This document shows positions 44,770 to 55,461 of a stretch of DNA of 64,000 bases, one piece after another. The notes under the pieces were generated by a model that saw only the letters and a program-made list of their open reading frames with translations, was not told where the DNA came from and did no database searches. This DNA comes from Blasia pusilla (Eukaryota > Marchantiophyta > Marchantiopsida > Blasiales). Numbering within the stretch: the stretch's first letter is position 1; each line of letters starts with the position of its first letter. A program made the translations under genes and the position numbers. The stretch is taken from NCBI GenBank assembly GCA_050084515.1, contig CM114275.1:16988001-17052000 (forward strand), given 5' to 3'.

Positions 44770-44865
44770 AATGTACGCCATCTCCCAAATTGGTAGAGTA
44801 CTCACATACTTTGTTGTTGAAAGGCCTCGTATATTCCACATCAACACTCTCAACTTCTTGGATTG

Positions 44866-45696
44866 CTAGGTTGATAACTCTCTTTTTCTCTGAGTAACAA
44901 TTGCTCGACCATCGCGTAGATAAGCAATAAAACCTGCTTCTTGAACCTCTTTCACCTTTGAAAGCTCCTTTCTCCTAGCTTCCACTTGTAGAGGTGTAAG
45001 ATCAGGATCCAACCATATCCTCTGTCCTTTGAGAATGGCCTTGTTAGCCATGGCAGTATCATGTTGAGTTTGATCAACAAACATAACTAGAATTGCACGA
45101 GGTTGTGTTCCCGTTTTCCCAATACCGAAAGCTTGAGCCAAGTCTTGGCTATGAACATAAAGTGTATCAACCAAGAACTTGGTGACAACACTCTTCACCT
45201 CTTCGCTCTCTGTTTCCGGAAAACTTGAGATTCTCACATTCTTTCTACGGGAAAATTGGTTTTTCTTTTCTATCTCTTGCTCTTGATAGCAAGAGATATG
45301 AGCAACCTTTGTAGCTTCAGCATAAGATTTCATTTTCACTTTTAAAGTTTCAACAACCTCATGCAATCCTAGACTATTGGGAGTAGTCGCTAATGATGAT
45401 GCCTTCTCTTGAATATCCGCAATAGATTTGGAACGATCGAGCATCACACTAGAACTATCTTTCAACACTTTCTTCAAAACCTCTTGCGTTGCCTTCAACT
45501 CTTCGATTTGAATATATAAAAGATTTAATTGAGAAGTTTGAACCTTGAATTTTTGTCGAAGCTCTTTCAATTCATGCAAGACCACTTGTACTAGATTCAA
45601 GATTTCGTCTTGAGTAGGCATCATGTAGTCGACTTCACTCCATCCCAGATATTGCACGACCTCTAATAAAGTATAACCGAATCTCCAACACCACAC
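44866..45696 (-). CDS. LINE ORF1 protein, intact, 276 aa
   Basis: Uninterrupted on the minus strand. It has the same layout as the copy at 32190: N-terminal FGYTLLEVVQYLGWSEVDYM, heptad-rich coiled coil (LKELRQKFKVQTSQLNLLYI), RRM-like block (RRKNVRISSFPETESEEV, PRAILVMFVDQTQHDTAM) and C-terminal LTPLQVEARRKELSKV. It ends QRKRELST, eight codons beyond the stop in copy b. It is directly preceded by the 5' monomers. The expected role is RNA binding in the LINE particle. Confidence 0.75.
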   Translation of the reverse strand: MWCWRFGYTLLEVVQYLGWSEVDYMMPTQDEILNLVQVVLHELKELRQKFKVQTSQLNLLYIQIEELKATQEVLKKVLKDSSSVMLDRSKSIADIQEKASSLATTPNSLGLHEVVETLKVKMKSYAEATKVAHISCYQEQEIEKKNQFSRRKNVRISSFPETESEEVKSVVTKFLVDTLYVHSQDLAQAFGIGKTGTQPRAILVMFVDQTQHDTAMANKAILKGQRIWLDPDLTPLQVEARRKELSKVKEVQEAGFIAYLRDGRAIVTQRKRELST

Positions 45697-45717
45697 AACT
45701 TATGCTCTAGAAATTGG

Positions 45718-46485
45718 TTGTACTTGAAATTCACAAGACTTGGGCACCTCTTGACATTCCACATTGTCTCAAAATCTGAGCTTCATATGAGAATCCACCT
45801 CAAAGATATGGCCTCCGCAAGATTTAGATTTGAAATCCTGAAATCTAGAAGAGCCAAAACTCAAATCTCTCAAAAGTTCGGATGTGTAACTTGGTTTTGT
45901 GTGAAGTTGTGAGGGCTAGGGAGCCTTCATACACTACACATTTTCTCAAAATCTTAGCTTCATATGACACTCCACCTCAAAGATATGACCTCTGCAAGAT
46001 TCAGATCTGAAATCCTCGAATCTAGAAGAGAAAAAACCAAAATCACTCACAAATTCGTGTGTGTAACTCGGTTGTGCTTGAAATTTTCAATCCTAGGGTA
46101 CCTCCTTACATTTCAGGTTGTCTCAAAATATCAGCTTCATATGACAATCCACCTCAAAGATATGGCTCTGCAAGATTCAGATATGAAATCTTCAAATCTA
46201 AAAGAGCAAAAACTCAAATCTATCACAACTTCATGTGTGTAACTTGGTTGTGCTTGAAATTTTCAAGGCTAGGGAACCTCTTTACGATTCACGTTTTCTC
46301 CAAATCTCAGCTTCATATGACACTCCACCTTAAAGATATGGCCTCCGCAAGATTCAGATCCGAAATCCTCAAATCTAAAAGAGCATAAACTCAAATCTCT
46401 CACAACTTCGTGTGTGTAACTCGGTTGTGCTTGAAATTTTCAGACCTAGGGCGTCTTCTCACACTCTACGTTGCCTCATTAGAAT
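45718..46485 (-). repeat. LINE 5' tandem monomers of copy c
   Basis: Four units (gatatggcctc(c/t)gcaagattcaga words at about 45805, 45985, 46160 and 46335), each about 175-178 bp, in the orientation expected upstream of the minus-strand ORF1. Confidence 0.85.
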
Positions 46486-46740
46486 TTGGTAACTACAAAA
46501 GTGTTCTCCATATTCACTAGCTTCCATTGGTAGCCCAAAGCTACTGAATTGATAACTAATGCAAGGCTATGACTAGAGGGACTATAGTAGCACTCCTGGC
46601 TATCTTAGGTTCCTCTGACCCATCACACTCTGGTACAAACATCACGCTCCACGCGGTTTGCACATGCCGAGTCGCTAAGCGTCAAAGCTCCTCAGTCGAG
46701 CCCTAAAGGAGCACCTCTCCTCCATGGAATGATGTGGCTA
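46486..46740. other. No gene seen
   Basis: A short spacer between two LINE-derived segments, with no recognised feature. Confidence 0.4.
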
Positions 46741-47075
46741 CCATATTTGAATATGTGCAAGGTTCAATTTAGAAGTTTGTACCTTGAATTCTTGTTCAAG
46801 CTCTTTCACTTCATGCAAGACCACTTGTACTAGATTCAAGATTTCCTCTTGAGTAGTAATCATTAAGTGGACTTCACTACATCCCAAAAATTGCACAACC
46901 TCCAATCAAGTAGAGCAGAAACTTCAACACCACACAAATTCTTTACTATATATTGGTTATGCGCCTTGGAAACTCCCAACCTTCCTCCAAATTTCAGCTT
47001 CAGATCACACTCCAATAGAAAGATATAGGCCCCGAAAGATTTTGAGCTCCAATCCTTAAATCTACAAGAGCAAGA
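46741..47075 (-). mobile_element. Old LINE fragment (monomer plus ORF1 start)
   Basis: Positions 46768-46975 match the first part of ORF1 on the minus strand (CTCAAGAGGAAATCTTGAATCTAGT-type sequence) and 46976-47075 one monomer, both more diverged than in copies b-d. Confidence 0.6.
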
Positions 47076-47077
47076 AA

Positions 47078-48014
47078 ATGTCCTACAATGTCCTCATTGT
47101 CAAGCATCCCCATTCTGCTAGAGCGTGTCCATCATACACATTTTTCATTATGCATGACTATAGTTCTACATCCGATTACACCATGCTGGCAGTTCGTGTT
47201 GGTTCCTACACTCATCCTGTTACCGCTTCAATTGAGAGACACATCAAGGAGGATGTGGCAAAGAAAGTGGTAGAGGTACATAGAAATTCTCCGGGATCAA
47301 AGCCCGGAGTGATCAAATTGACAACAGCATTACAAATTTGTTTCTTAATTGCTTGGAATTCCTAGCCAGGGTGAGATCATGGTTGCTGAGGAGAAAGAAC
47401 TATGGGAAAATCTGGCATTTCTCGCTGATCCTGAATGCTTCAGGACCTTGCTGCGTCAAATTCAAGTACTTTATGGAAAGACGGAAAAAATGGATGTTAT
47501 TGCCAAGATCAAGGCTAACTCTTGATTTCCATTTATTCATGGACCAGAGAGACAAGGGATCCCGAGCTTATGTCTTCAAAATATCTACGACAGGGTCGTC
47601 TAGTGGCCTCGATCTTATTGATAGAATGAGGGAAGGAGAATATCTTTGCAGCAGCTAGGTAAGCTTTGATGTTTGCTATAAGGTGTTGAATGGATGGTTG
47701 ACCACGGGTGGGAACGTTTACAACCATGTGGAAAAGGGTCTCAAAACCATTTTTGTGTGTGAGGTGAAAGCGGAAGATGTTGGCAGCTTGAAGATGTGTT
47801 GGTTACTCTTACTAGAGGCGGTGAAGGAAAAAAAAAAAAAAACCTCCTAAAATATATGGCTTCATGGCGGACAATGCCCAAGTGGGATGGATTGTTATCA
47901 TGGAAGTGTTCTTTGGGGGGGGCAGGGAGTTCAATCGGAAAGGGAAAGATCATATGCTTTCCATTGGCAATAGTCCGTGACTTGCTACACAAAATCTTGC
48001 ATGAAGGAGACTAA
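47078..48014 (+). pseudogene. Unidentified coding relic
   Basis: Coding-like plus-strand pieces: IERHIKEDVAKKVVEVHRNS (47230-47290), then in another frame AEEKELWENLAFLADPECFR with LLRQIQVLYGKTEKMDVIAK (47380-47515), and WRTMPKWDGLLSWKCSLGGA with IICFPLAIVRDLLHKILHEG (47865-48010). Charged helical pieces with low-frequency residues (W, C, H) in plausible contexts suggest a real protein gene broken by frameshifts and possibly introns. Nothing is recognised. A 14-A run sits at 47829-47842. Confidence 0.3.
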
Positions 48015-48239
48015 GAGAACAGAGCATGTAGCTCTACTTCAATGTTGCAAGGATAGCAAAACCTTGAAAGAAGCCATGGAGTGCCATGAAGAGCTTCATG
48101 TGTGATGTAAATAAACAACATGCAATTGAGAGGAATTACAAAGAGTTGTGTTCGTGGCTCAGTTGGTGGACCGTCCGTATCAGGCAATAGGGAAAAATTA
48201 TGCGGCATGTGAGTTTTCTCCAATTTTTTCAAGTATGTG

Positions 48240-48620
48240 GTCCAAGTGTGAGGTTACAACCTGTTGAAACCGACAAGTTGCATCACAACGCGACCTGTCT
48301 GAATCTGACGGCTTGCAAGTTATATTTTTGCAAAAAGGTTCATCTTGCAATCTGTCGGAATCCGACGGGTTCGGACTTTTTTCGCAAAAAAGTTACTTGC
48401 AATCCGTCGGAATCCGACGGGTTCGGACTTTTTTCGCAAAAAAGTTACTTGCAATCCGTCGGAATTTGACGGATTGGTGCTGGTCGTGCAAATTACATGT
48501 TGTAACCCGTCGGAACCACTTCCGGGTTGGTAGTTGTCGGAAATCAGTCAAGTCCAAGTTCTGTTCATACATCTTATTGACGGGTTGGTTGTTTTCAACT
48601 AAATGCTTCTTGCAACCCGT
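48240..48620. repeat. 52-bp tandem repeat with palindromic core
   Basis: Units start ttgcaatc at 48345, 48397 and 48449, exactly 52 bp apart, each with GTCGGAATCCGAC (imperfect in the last). Flanking looser copies of cccgtcgga words run from 48240 to 48620. The core is shared with the 25-bp array at 38.0-38.5 kb, on a different repeat length. Confidence 0.85.
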
Positions 48621-48899
48621 CGGATTCACACATGAAAATTAGTATATATTGATACTAAAAGAGTTCAAATTCAAGTCTTAAAATTCCACATATTAGAGAA
48701 CTTTACCTACAAACTTATAGATACTAAATTGATTTGTTCACATATTAGAAAACAGAGTCTTGAAACTTCACATATCAAAGAACTTCAAATGTAAGAACAA
48801 ATGTAAGTGCATTTTGTGCACTTACAGATCTGAACTCTTATAGTTTTATAGATCCGAAGTATTTTAGAAAGACTCCTTGTATGACTATTCTAAGCATAG
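48621..48899. other. No gene seen
   Basis: AT-rich spacer, with short repeated words (aaacttcacatat, cacatattagaaa). Confidence 0.45.
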
Positions 48900-50280
48900 G
48901 ACAAAAGAACATGCAATCATTGAGCAGAAATGACTCATATTGTATGACTTTCACAATCATTGGATTTAATAATAGGCACTCCATTTAGAGTAAAATGACT
49001 CAAATGAATGACTATATTTTGCAAACCATGACTTGGAATGACTATTCATCACTTATCATGACTCACTTCAATATCTCGGCTATCATGGACCACAAATAAT
49101 GTGACGGCTCCATTATTCAAGTAATGACTCGGCATGACTAGTAATGACCTACGACGATTGACCATGACTCATCTTTAATGACTTGCCAACTAAAATTATT
49201 GATTATTCTGTGACTCATGGACTACCACTTATGACTCAAACATGATTATATAATAAGAAATTATGACTCATGCTTTCACTACGCTCATGACTTAAGCAAG
49301 TCATTCTTTATGTATCAAATATGACTCCATTATTCAAACAATGACTTGGCTTGACTAGTCATGACCTATGATGACTGATCATGACTTAACTTGAATGACT
49401 AGCCATCTAAAAAGATTGAATAATTTTTTACTCATAGACTACCACTTGTGACTACCCAAAAAAAAATGACTCGTGCTATGACAAGGTTCGTGACTCAAGC
49501 TAGTCATTCCTTATGTATCACATATGACTTCATTATTCAAATAACGACTTGGCATGACTAGTCATGACCTATGACAACTGACCATGACTCATCATGGACT
49601 ACCAATTATGACTCCACCGTGATTACAAAACAAAACATAATGACTCATTCTATGATTAGGATCATGACTCAAGCTAGTTGTTCTTTATGTATCAAATATG
49701 ACTTCATTATTCACATAATATTTACCATTTACATAACAACTTGGCTTGAATGGTCATTACCTATGATGATTGATTTAGGTTGTTATATTAGGGACGTCAT
49801 TATTCATCGCTCAAGTGCTCTAGGCAGTAGCTAGGAGAAGGTCTTTAGGATCTTTTTCAAGGTCAGTGAATGAATGACTTGTAATGTGTTTTTCAGCCTT
49901 TTAACCCTTTGGGTCCCACGGGCTTGATCTATTTACCATTTACAATTTATTGACCATGACTCATCCTCGACTATCAATTATGACTCCACCATGACTAGAA
50001 AATGAAACAAATGACTCATGCTATAACTAGGGGAATGACTCATCCAAGTCATTCTTTATGTATCAAATATGACTCATAATAAATAAAAATCGTATCATCC
50101 ACGTCACTAATATGACGTGGATTACTAGACAAGTCCATGTAGATTAATTATAGCCTTTGTCCTATGACTTTAGTCATTGAAATAAATGAAGTCATGTAGA
50201 CAATGACTCGAGTGGTGCTTAATCATGAGACAAAAATGATTTGTCTTCTTTGGCTGATGTAATCATCAGTCATTGTGAGT
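48900..50280. repeat. TGACTCA-rich tandem array
   Basis: A degenerate array dominated by atgact(c/t/a). About fifteen exact TGACTCA words are visible. A longer unit with tcattctttatgtatcaaatatgactc occurs at about 49302, 49504, 49679 and 50052, giving a unit near 175-200 bp. A LINE 3' scrap sits inside at 49772-49945. TGACTCA is the GCN4/AP-1-type bZIP core; no regulatory role can be shown from sequence alone. Confidence 0.8.
49772..49945 (+). mobile_element. LINE 3'-end scrap inside the TGACTCA array
   Basis: About 170 bp of LINE C-terminal/3' UTR sequence (gatttaggttgttatattaggg to gatctatttaccatttac), 5' truncated, in plus orientation. The word atttaccatttac also occurs in the array just upstream (49721-49735), possibly part of a target duplication. 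Confidence 0.8.
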
Positions 50281-50900
50281 GATGTCATATAATGTAGTCA
50301 TAAAAACATCTTTTCCTTCTAGTGGTAGCTTTAAGAGAGTCAGAGCAAGGAGTAGGAATCCACCAACCAATTTTTTCCTTGACAAAAGTGCAAAGTATCA
50401 TAAACAAGCTACTATGAGGATGCAACATCATGTCTGAGAATGTACTTTGAAATGCCAAACTATTCACTGCGAAGTTGAACTTTTATCAATGTGCTTAAAT
50501 GATCTTTCTTCTCATACCTTGGATGGAAAAAGTGATTTTTTCTGCATTTATACTTCCAATGATTTTTTTAATTTTATAATTATATGGTGAGAGATGATTG
50601 GAGATAAGAATGTTTCATGTATACTAAAACCTATTGGATTTATACGGGTTTCCATAGTGGGGAAGAGGAAACTTTTTTTGTGGGAGCTACTCATAGAAGA
50701 ATATTGTAAAATATGTTCCCAAAAATTCCCCCTCTCTTCAACCCATAGCAAACTCTCTTTAAAAAATGATCTCTTTGGGTTGAAAATATTTTCCTCTCTC
50801 CTCTCTTCCTATCCTCTTACCACTCCTCATTCAAACACAATCACAAGGTGGCAACGATGCAAACCGTTGGGATTGAGATCAATAGCACAAGGGTCCTTGG
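50281..50900. other. No gene recognised
   Basis: AT-rich, with short frames on both strands and no recognisable motif. It may include the decayed 5' part of the copia element that starts beyond it. Confidence 0.4.
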
Positions 50901-50904
50901 ATTT

Positions 50905-53487
50905 TGCAATTAATGTGACATAAAGGGTCACTGTGAAAAGTTTTGCTTCAAGAAGAAGACAACTATGAGAATGTGAGCCTTATAATAACAAAACTATTTG
51001 GTGGAACAACACCAACGGCAGTAACGAGAACAACAACATTTATAAATTGAGCACCCTTGATCATGACTAATCATATGGGAGCAATGGTTAAGAAAGACTC
51101 GACAACATATTTGGTACTTCGACTCTGGTGCACAAAATCACATGGCCTCATAAGATAAATGGTTCAATAATATGGATCCGATGAAAGATCCTACAATAGT
51201 GCTTATAAGAGATGATACCCAAAAATATATCACGCATATCGGTAAAGTTCCAATAGCAACATATAGTTTTTGTGCATTTGGAAATGTTCTCTATGTTCTT
51301 ACTATTGCAAGAAATTTGGGACATATAATAAAACACGGTTATCAAATAAAGTTAAACAAACATGGTTGTTTCATTGAAACAATGGATAATCACACTATGA
51401 TAGCTAAAGGAAGAGGATCAGATAAAATTCTCAAATTAGATGTTTTTATACTAGATATTCAAACAACAATATATGTTCAAATTGACCAATAAGTTACAGA
51501 TCTAAATGTGTGGCAGAAGAGAATTAGGCATAAGAATCTTGAAAGATTGCAATCTTTAATCTTCTAAACTAGTGATAGAACTTCCTAAATTATCAATTCC
51601 TACTATGTTAGAGGTATACCCTACTTGCTAATTTTGAAAATAAGCTAGATTTCCATTTCCAAAGAAAGATAGAAGAGTATCCAAGATGGAGTTGATTCAC
51701 AGTGATATGTGGACAATATCACAACATAGTCTTAGTGATTGCCAATACTTTATTTTATTTATTGATGACTTCTCTAGGTATACATGGGTATACTTTTTGA
51801 AAGTCAAGTTAGAGGTATTCTCTGTGTTCCAGACATTCAAAATTTTGGTAGAGAAATAGAGTAGAGAATACATTCTTAAATTGTGTTGTGATGGAGGAGC
51901 AAAGTACCTTTCAATAGAGTTTGATGACTATCTACATCAAAATAACATTGGACCGCAAGTGACTTGCCGTTACACTCTATAACAAAATGGTGTGGTTGAG
52001 AGGAAGAATCAATATATTGCATAGGCGGCATGTTGAATTAGAAGAACATGCCTAAGGTGTATTGGACAAAGGTTGTAGAGTGCGGAGTCTTCTTAATCAG
52101 CCGAACTCCAACAACATGAGTTCATGATAAGACTCCATTTAAAGTCTTCATGGGAAGTAAACCTGATTTTTCCTTCCTTAAAGTCTTGGCTATATTTGTT
52201 ATGCTCATGTTCCTTTTGAAAGACATAAAAAACTAGATCCCAAGTTTGAAAGAATATCTTCATTCGTTATGTTGATGAAACTAAGGGGTTCAAGTGCTAT
52301 ATTTCATCCTCTAGACAACCTATTATTTGTCATGTTGTTGTTTTTTATGAGCTAAAGTTATGGTGTGCTCCATATGAGCCTATTCCACCTCTAAACTTGT
52401 TTGTTAAGAGGGAGAATATGACTATAAAGCAACAAACATTGCCTACAAATTCCCCAAGTACTAGTATAGGATTATGAGAGATCCTAGATTTTTCAGTTAA
52501 ATTTTTCAATCCACGGTCGGGAAGAGTATGTATTCAGTCTGTTGACACTAGTCAGAGCTCAAGTTAGATGTCAAAGGCATCCACCTTTGAACAATAACTT
52601 TGTAGATCGAATATAGTCACACATCTTGTTCAAAAATTCATAAATAAAGAATTATTTGCAACACATTATACATATACGATGACTACCCTTGAAGAACAAG
52701 AACCGAGTTGTTTTGATGAAGTTGAAGCAAGGTCAAATAGATTGAAGTTATGGAGGAGGAACTTGCTATATTAAGATATCAATAGACCTAGGAGCAAGTT
52801 CATGTACCTTCCAATGTCGAAACTATTGGTTGTAAATGGGCTTACAAAGTCAAGCGTAATCAAGATGGTATTGTCAATAGATACAAAGGCAGATTGGTAG
52901 CCAAGGGCTATGCACAACAATATGGCATCGATTATAATGAGACATATAGCCCTATTGCAAAGATGGTGACTACGAGAACATTGGTTGCAATTATAATAAG
53001 TAAGAAGTAAAGACTACATGACAGGGACGTAAAAAATACATTCTTGAATTGAGATCTATATGAGGAGGTATATATGACTCAACCACATGGATAAGGGCAT
53101 CTGAGTTTCCATTCCACATATGCAAGTTAAAGAAAGCTCTATACGGGCTCAAGCAAGCTCCGAGAGTTTGGAATGGCAAGATTACATACGTCCTACAAGA
53201 GTTGGGTTGTAGGATTGTGATTTTGACTCCTCGTCATATTTCTTGAGAGCACAAGGTTGTACAATTATCATTATGTTGTATGTTGATGACCTCTTCATTA
53301 TTGGGAGTACCGAGGATATGGTCTAACAAGTTAAGCTAAATTTAAAGGCAACATTTTATATGAAGGACTTAAGAGAACTCAAGTACTTCCTTGGTATTGA
53401 GTTTATCAAGGTTAGAGAGAGAATATGGTTATTAAAATGACAATATATTCTTCACATGCTTTCAAAAAATATGGTATGATAGGTTGT
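50905..53487 (+). pseudogene. Ty1/copia polyprotein relic (knuckle, protease, integrase, RT)
   Basis: Plus strand in order: Gag zinc knuckle with CCHC spacing but an internal stop (50905-50946, CN*CDIKGHCEKFC); protease WYFDSGAQNHMAS (51112-51150, DSGA catalytic motif); a 106-codon open stretch (51172-51492); GAG-pre-integrase LNVWQKRIRHKNLERLQSL; integrase with LIHSDMW, FILFIDDFSRYTWVYFLK and QNGVVERKN (D, D, E positions, 51692-52005); RT with VETIGCKWAYKVKRNQDGIV, YGIDYNETYSPIAKMVTTRT and IIIMLYVDDLFIIGSTED (YVDD, about 53285). Many stops. The RT is interrupted at 53488 by a LINE and resumes at 55243. Confidence 0.85.
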
Positions 53488-55242
53488 AAATGGTAAATAG
53501 ATCAAGCCCGTGGGACCCAAAGGATCAAACGGCTGAAAAATACATTACAAGTCATTCATTCACTGACCTTGAAAAAGATCCTAAAGACCTTCTCCTAGCT
53601 ATTGCCTAGAGCACTTGAGCAATGAATAATGACGCCCCTAATATAACAACATAAATCATAAGGCACTAGCTGTAGTAAAGAATAGAAATTCTCCACATCT
53701 ATTTTATGAGCTAGTCTAATCTCTTCATACCTTGGACATGTAAAAAACACATACTCTTCATCCTCAATATTTTTTCTCTGTCACATAACTTACAAATTCG
53801 TTCACTTCTATCAATATTAAACCATCGTCCTTCCTCACTTCCTAAACTATGAGACCCAATTCTATGTCGTGCGATGGTATGACGTAAGAACGTAGAGATC
53901 CCCGCAAGTAGGTATCCTTGTTCACAATATAAAAACATAGGATTAACATGAAGTTGATAAAACTCCATTTTGGTACCCTAGCTGCTCCAAATAATTTTGA
54001 TAAATTGCTTCTGTAGATGCTCGCAGAGAGCCATCGGTTTCAAGTCCCAATCGCATTCGCCACATTCCACTTTGAAGACCAAGTCACCACATCCGCCATC
54101 CATCCTATGGAACGTGGCTCGCAAAGCTTGATGAGGGAAGCAAGAAACATCAAGAGATCTCACCCTTGCGATGTAAATGATGGTCAAGTAAAGAGCTTCA
54201 GCCTCTAGAGGAAGACAACATACTTTCGAGAAGAATAGCATACGGAGTTTGGTTTCTTACACCCAATTCTTCTTGTAGAAAGATCTTTTGCACCCTCTCC
54301 ACGCGCTCCTAACATGTCTTCTTACAAATAGGGTCCCCAAATTTGGGTCCCATATAAGACCACAATATACAAGCATAGGATTAACATGAAGTTGAGAAAA
54401 CTCCATTTTGGTGTCGACTTCACTACATCCCAAATATTGCACGACCTCCAATAAAGTATAATCGAATCTCCAACACAACGTAAATTCTGCTCTAGAAGTT
54501 GGTTATACTTGAAATTATCAGGACTAGGGCACCTCTTAACATTTCACATTGTCTCAAAATATCAGCTTCATATGACACTCCACCTCAAAGATATGGCCTC
54601 CGCAAGATTCAGATATGAAATCCTCATATCTAAAAGAGCAGAAACTCAAATCTCTCACAACTTTGTGTGGATAACTTGGTTGTACTGGAAATTTTCATTG
54701 ATAGGAGCCTCCTCACACTCCACGTTTTTCTCAAAATCTCAGCTTCATATGACACTCCATTTTAAAGAAATGGCCTCCGCAAGATTCAGATCTAAAATCC
54801 TGAAATCTAGAAGAGCAGAAACTCAAATGTCTTACAACTTCATTTTTGTAACTTTTTGTGCTTGAAATTTTTGAAACTAATGCACCTTGTTACACTCCAA
54901 GTTTCCTTAAAATTTCAGCTTCATATGACACTCCACCTCAAAGATATGGCCTCCGCAAGATTCAGATCTGAAATCCTCAAATCTAGTAGAGCAAAAACTC
55001 AAATCTCTCACAACTTCGTGTGTGTAACTTTGTTGTACTTGAAATTTTCAAGGCTATGGCGCCTCTTTACACGCCATGCTACCTCAAAATCTCAGCTTTA
55101 GATGATACTCTATCTCAGAGATATGGCCTCCGCAAGATTCAGATATGAAATCCTCAAATCTAGAAGAACAGAAACTCAAATCTCTCAGAATTTCGTGTGT
55201 GTAACTCGGTTGTGCTTGAAATTTACTTGCCTACTCCAAATT
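53488..55242 (-). mobile_element. LINE copy d, internally deleted, nested in copia
   Basis: A minus-strand LINE with tail at 53488-53500, 3' UTR and C-terminal ORF2 pieces (53968-53711 with HVNPMFLYCEQGYLLAGIST, and 54241-53978). Near 54360-54415 the sequence jumps from the ORF2 C-terminus to a duplicated scrap of it and then to the start of ORF1, removing most of ORF1 and ORF2. The 5' monomers (54480-55235) are retained. It splits the copia RT between its MIGC and KPISTPLD codons. Confidence 0.8.
54480..55235 (-). repeat. LINE 5' monomers of copy d
   Basis: Four units with gatatggcctccgcaagattcaga at about 54590, 54768, 54943 and 55120, spacing 175-178 bp. Confidence 0.85.
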
Positions 55243-55461
55243 TTCTAAGCCAATCTCTACACCATTGGACCCGAGTATGAAGCTAAGAGTGGATGAAGGG
55301 GAGTTGCCTGCAGATTCTCAAAAGTAAAGACGCACGGTTGAATGTTTGATCTATGTATCTCGCAATAATCACGCCAAACTTCAACTCTATAATTGGTTTG
55401 GTGAGCCAAATTATGCAGGCACCTCAAAAACCTCACCTTAATGTTGCCAAGAGGATTATAT
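55243..55461 (+). pseudogene. Ty1/copia RT continuation
   Basis: This piece continues the element from 53487: KPISTPLDPSMKLRVDEGEL, PADSQK, a stop, then IGLVSQIMQAPQKPHLNVAK. It is cut at aggattatat by LTR K and resumes at 56949 with RYVKLSLKFGLQFQ. Confidence 0.85.

Larger units (their letters stand above)
40793..46485 (-). mobile_element. LINE copy c, near full length, with LTR insertion
   Basis: A minus-strand LINE: 5' monomers (46485-45700), ORF1 (45696-44866), ORF2 (about 44850-41060, split by a solo LTR at 43513-44769), 3' UTR and a TAAATGG x4 tail at 40793-40820. Without the LTR it is about 4.4 kb. It holds the longest intact RT frame in the window. Confidence 0.85.

Noticed and set aside
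48240-48620. CRISPR-like regular repeats
   Set aside because: The 52-bp units are head-to-tail with no unique spacers, and the setting is a plant nuclear genome.
54509-55101. Plus-strand open frames over LINE copy d
   Set aside because: They are antisense to the 5' monomers, kept open by the 177-bp period; reported only as a low-interest observation.
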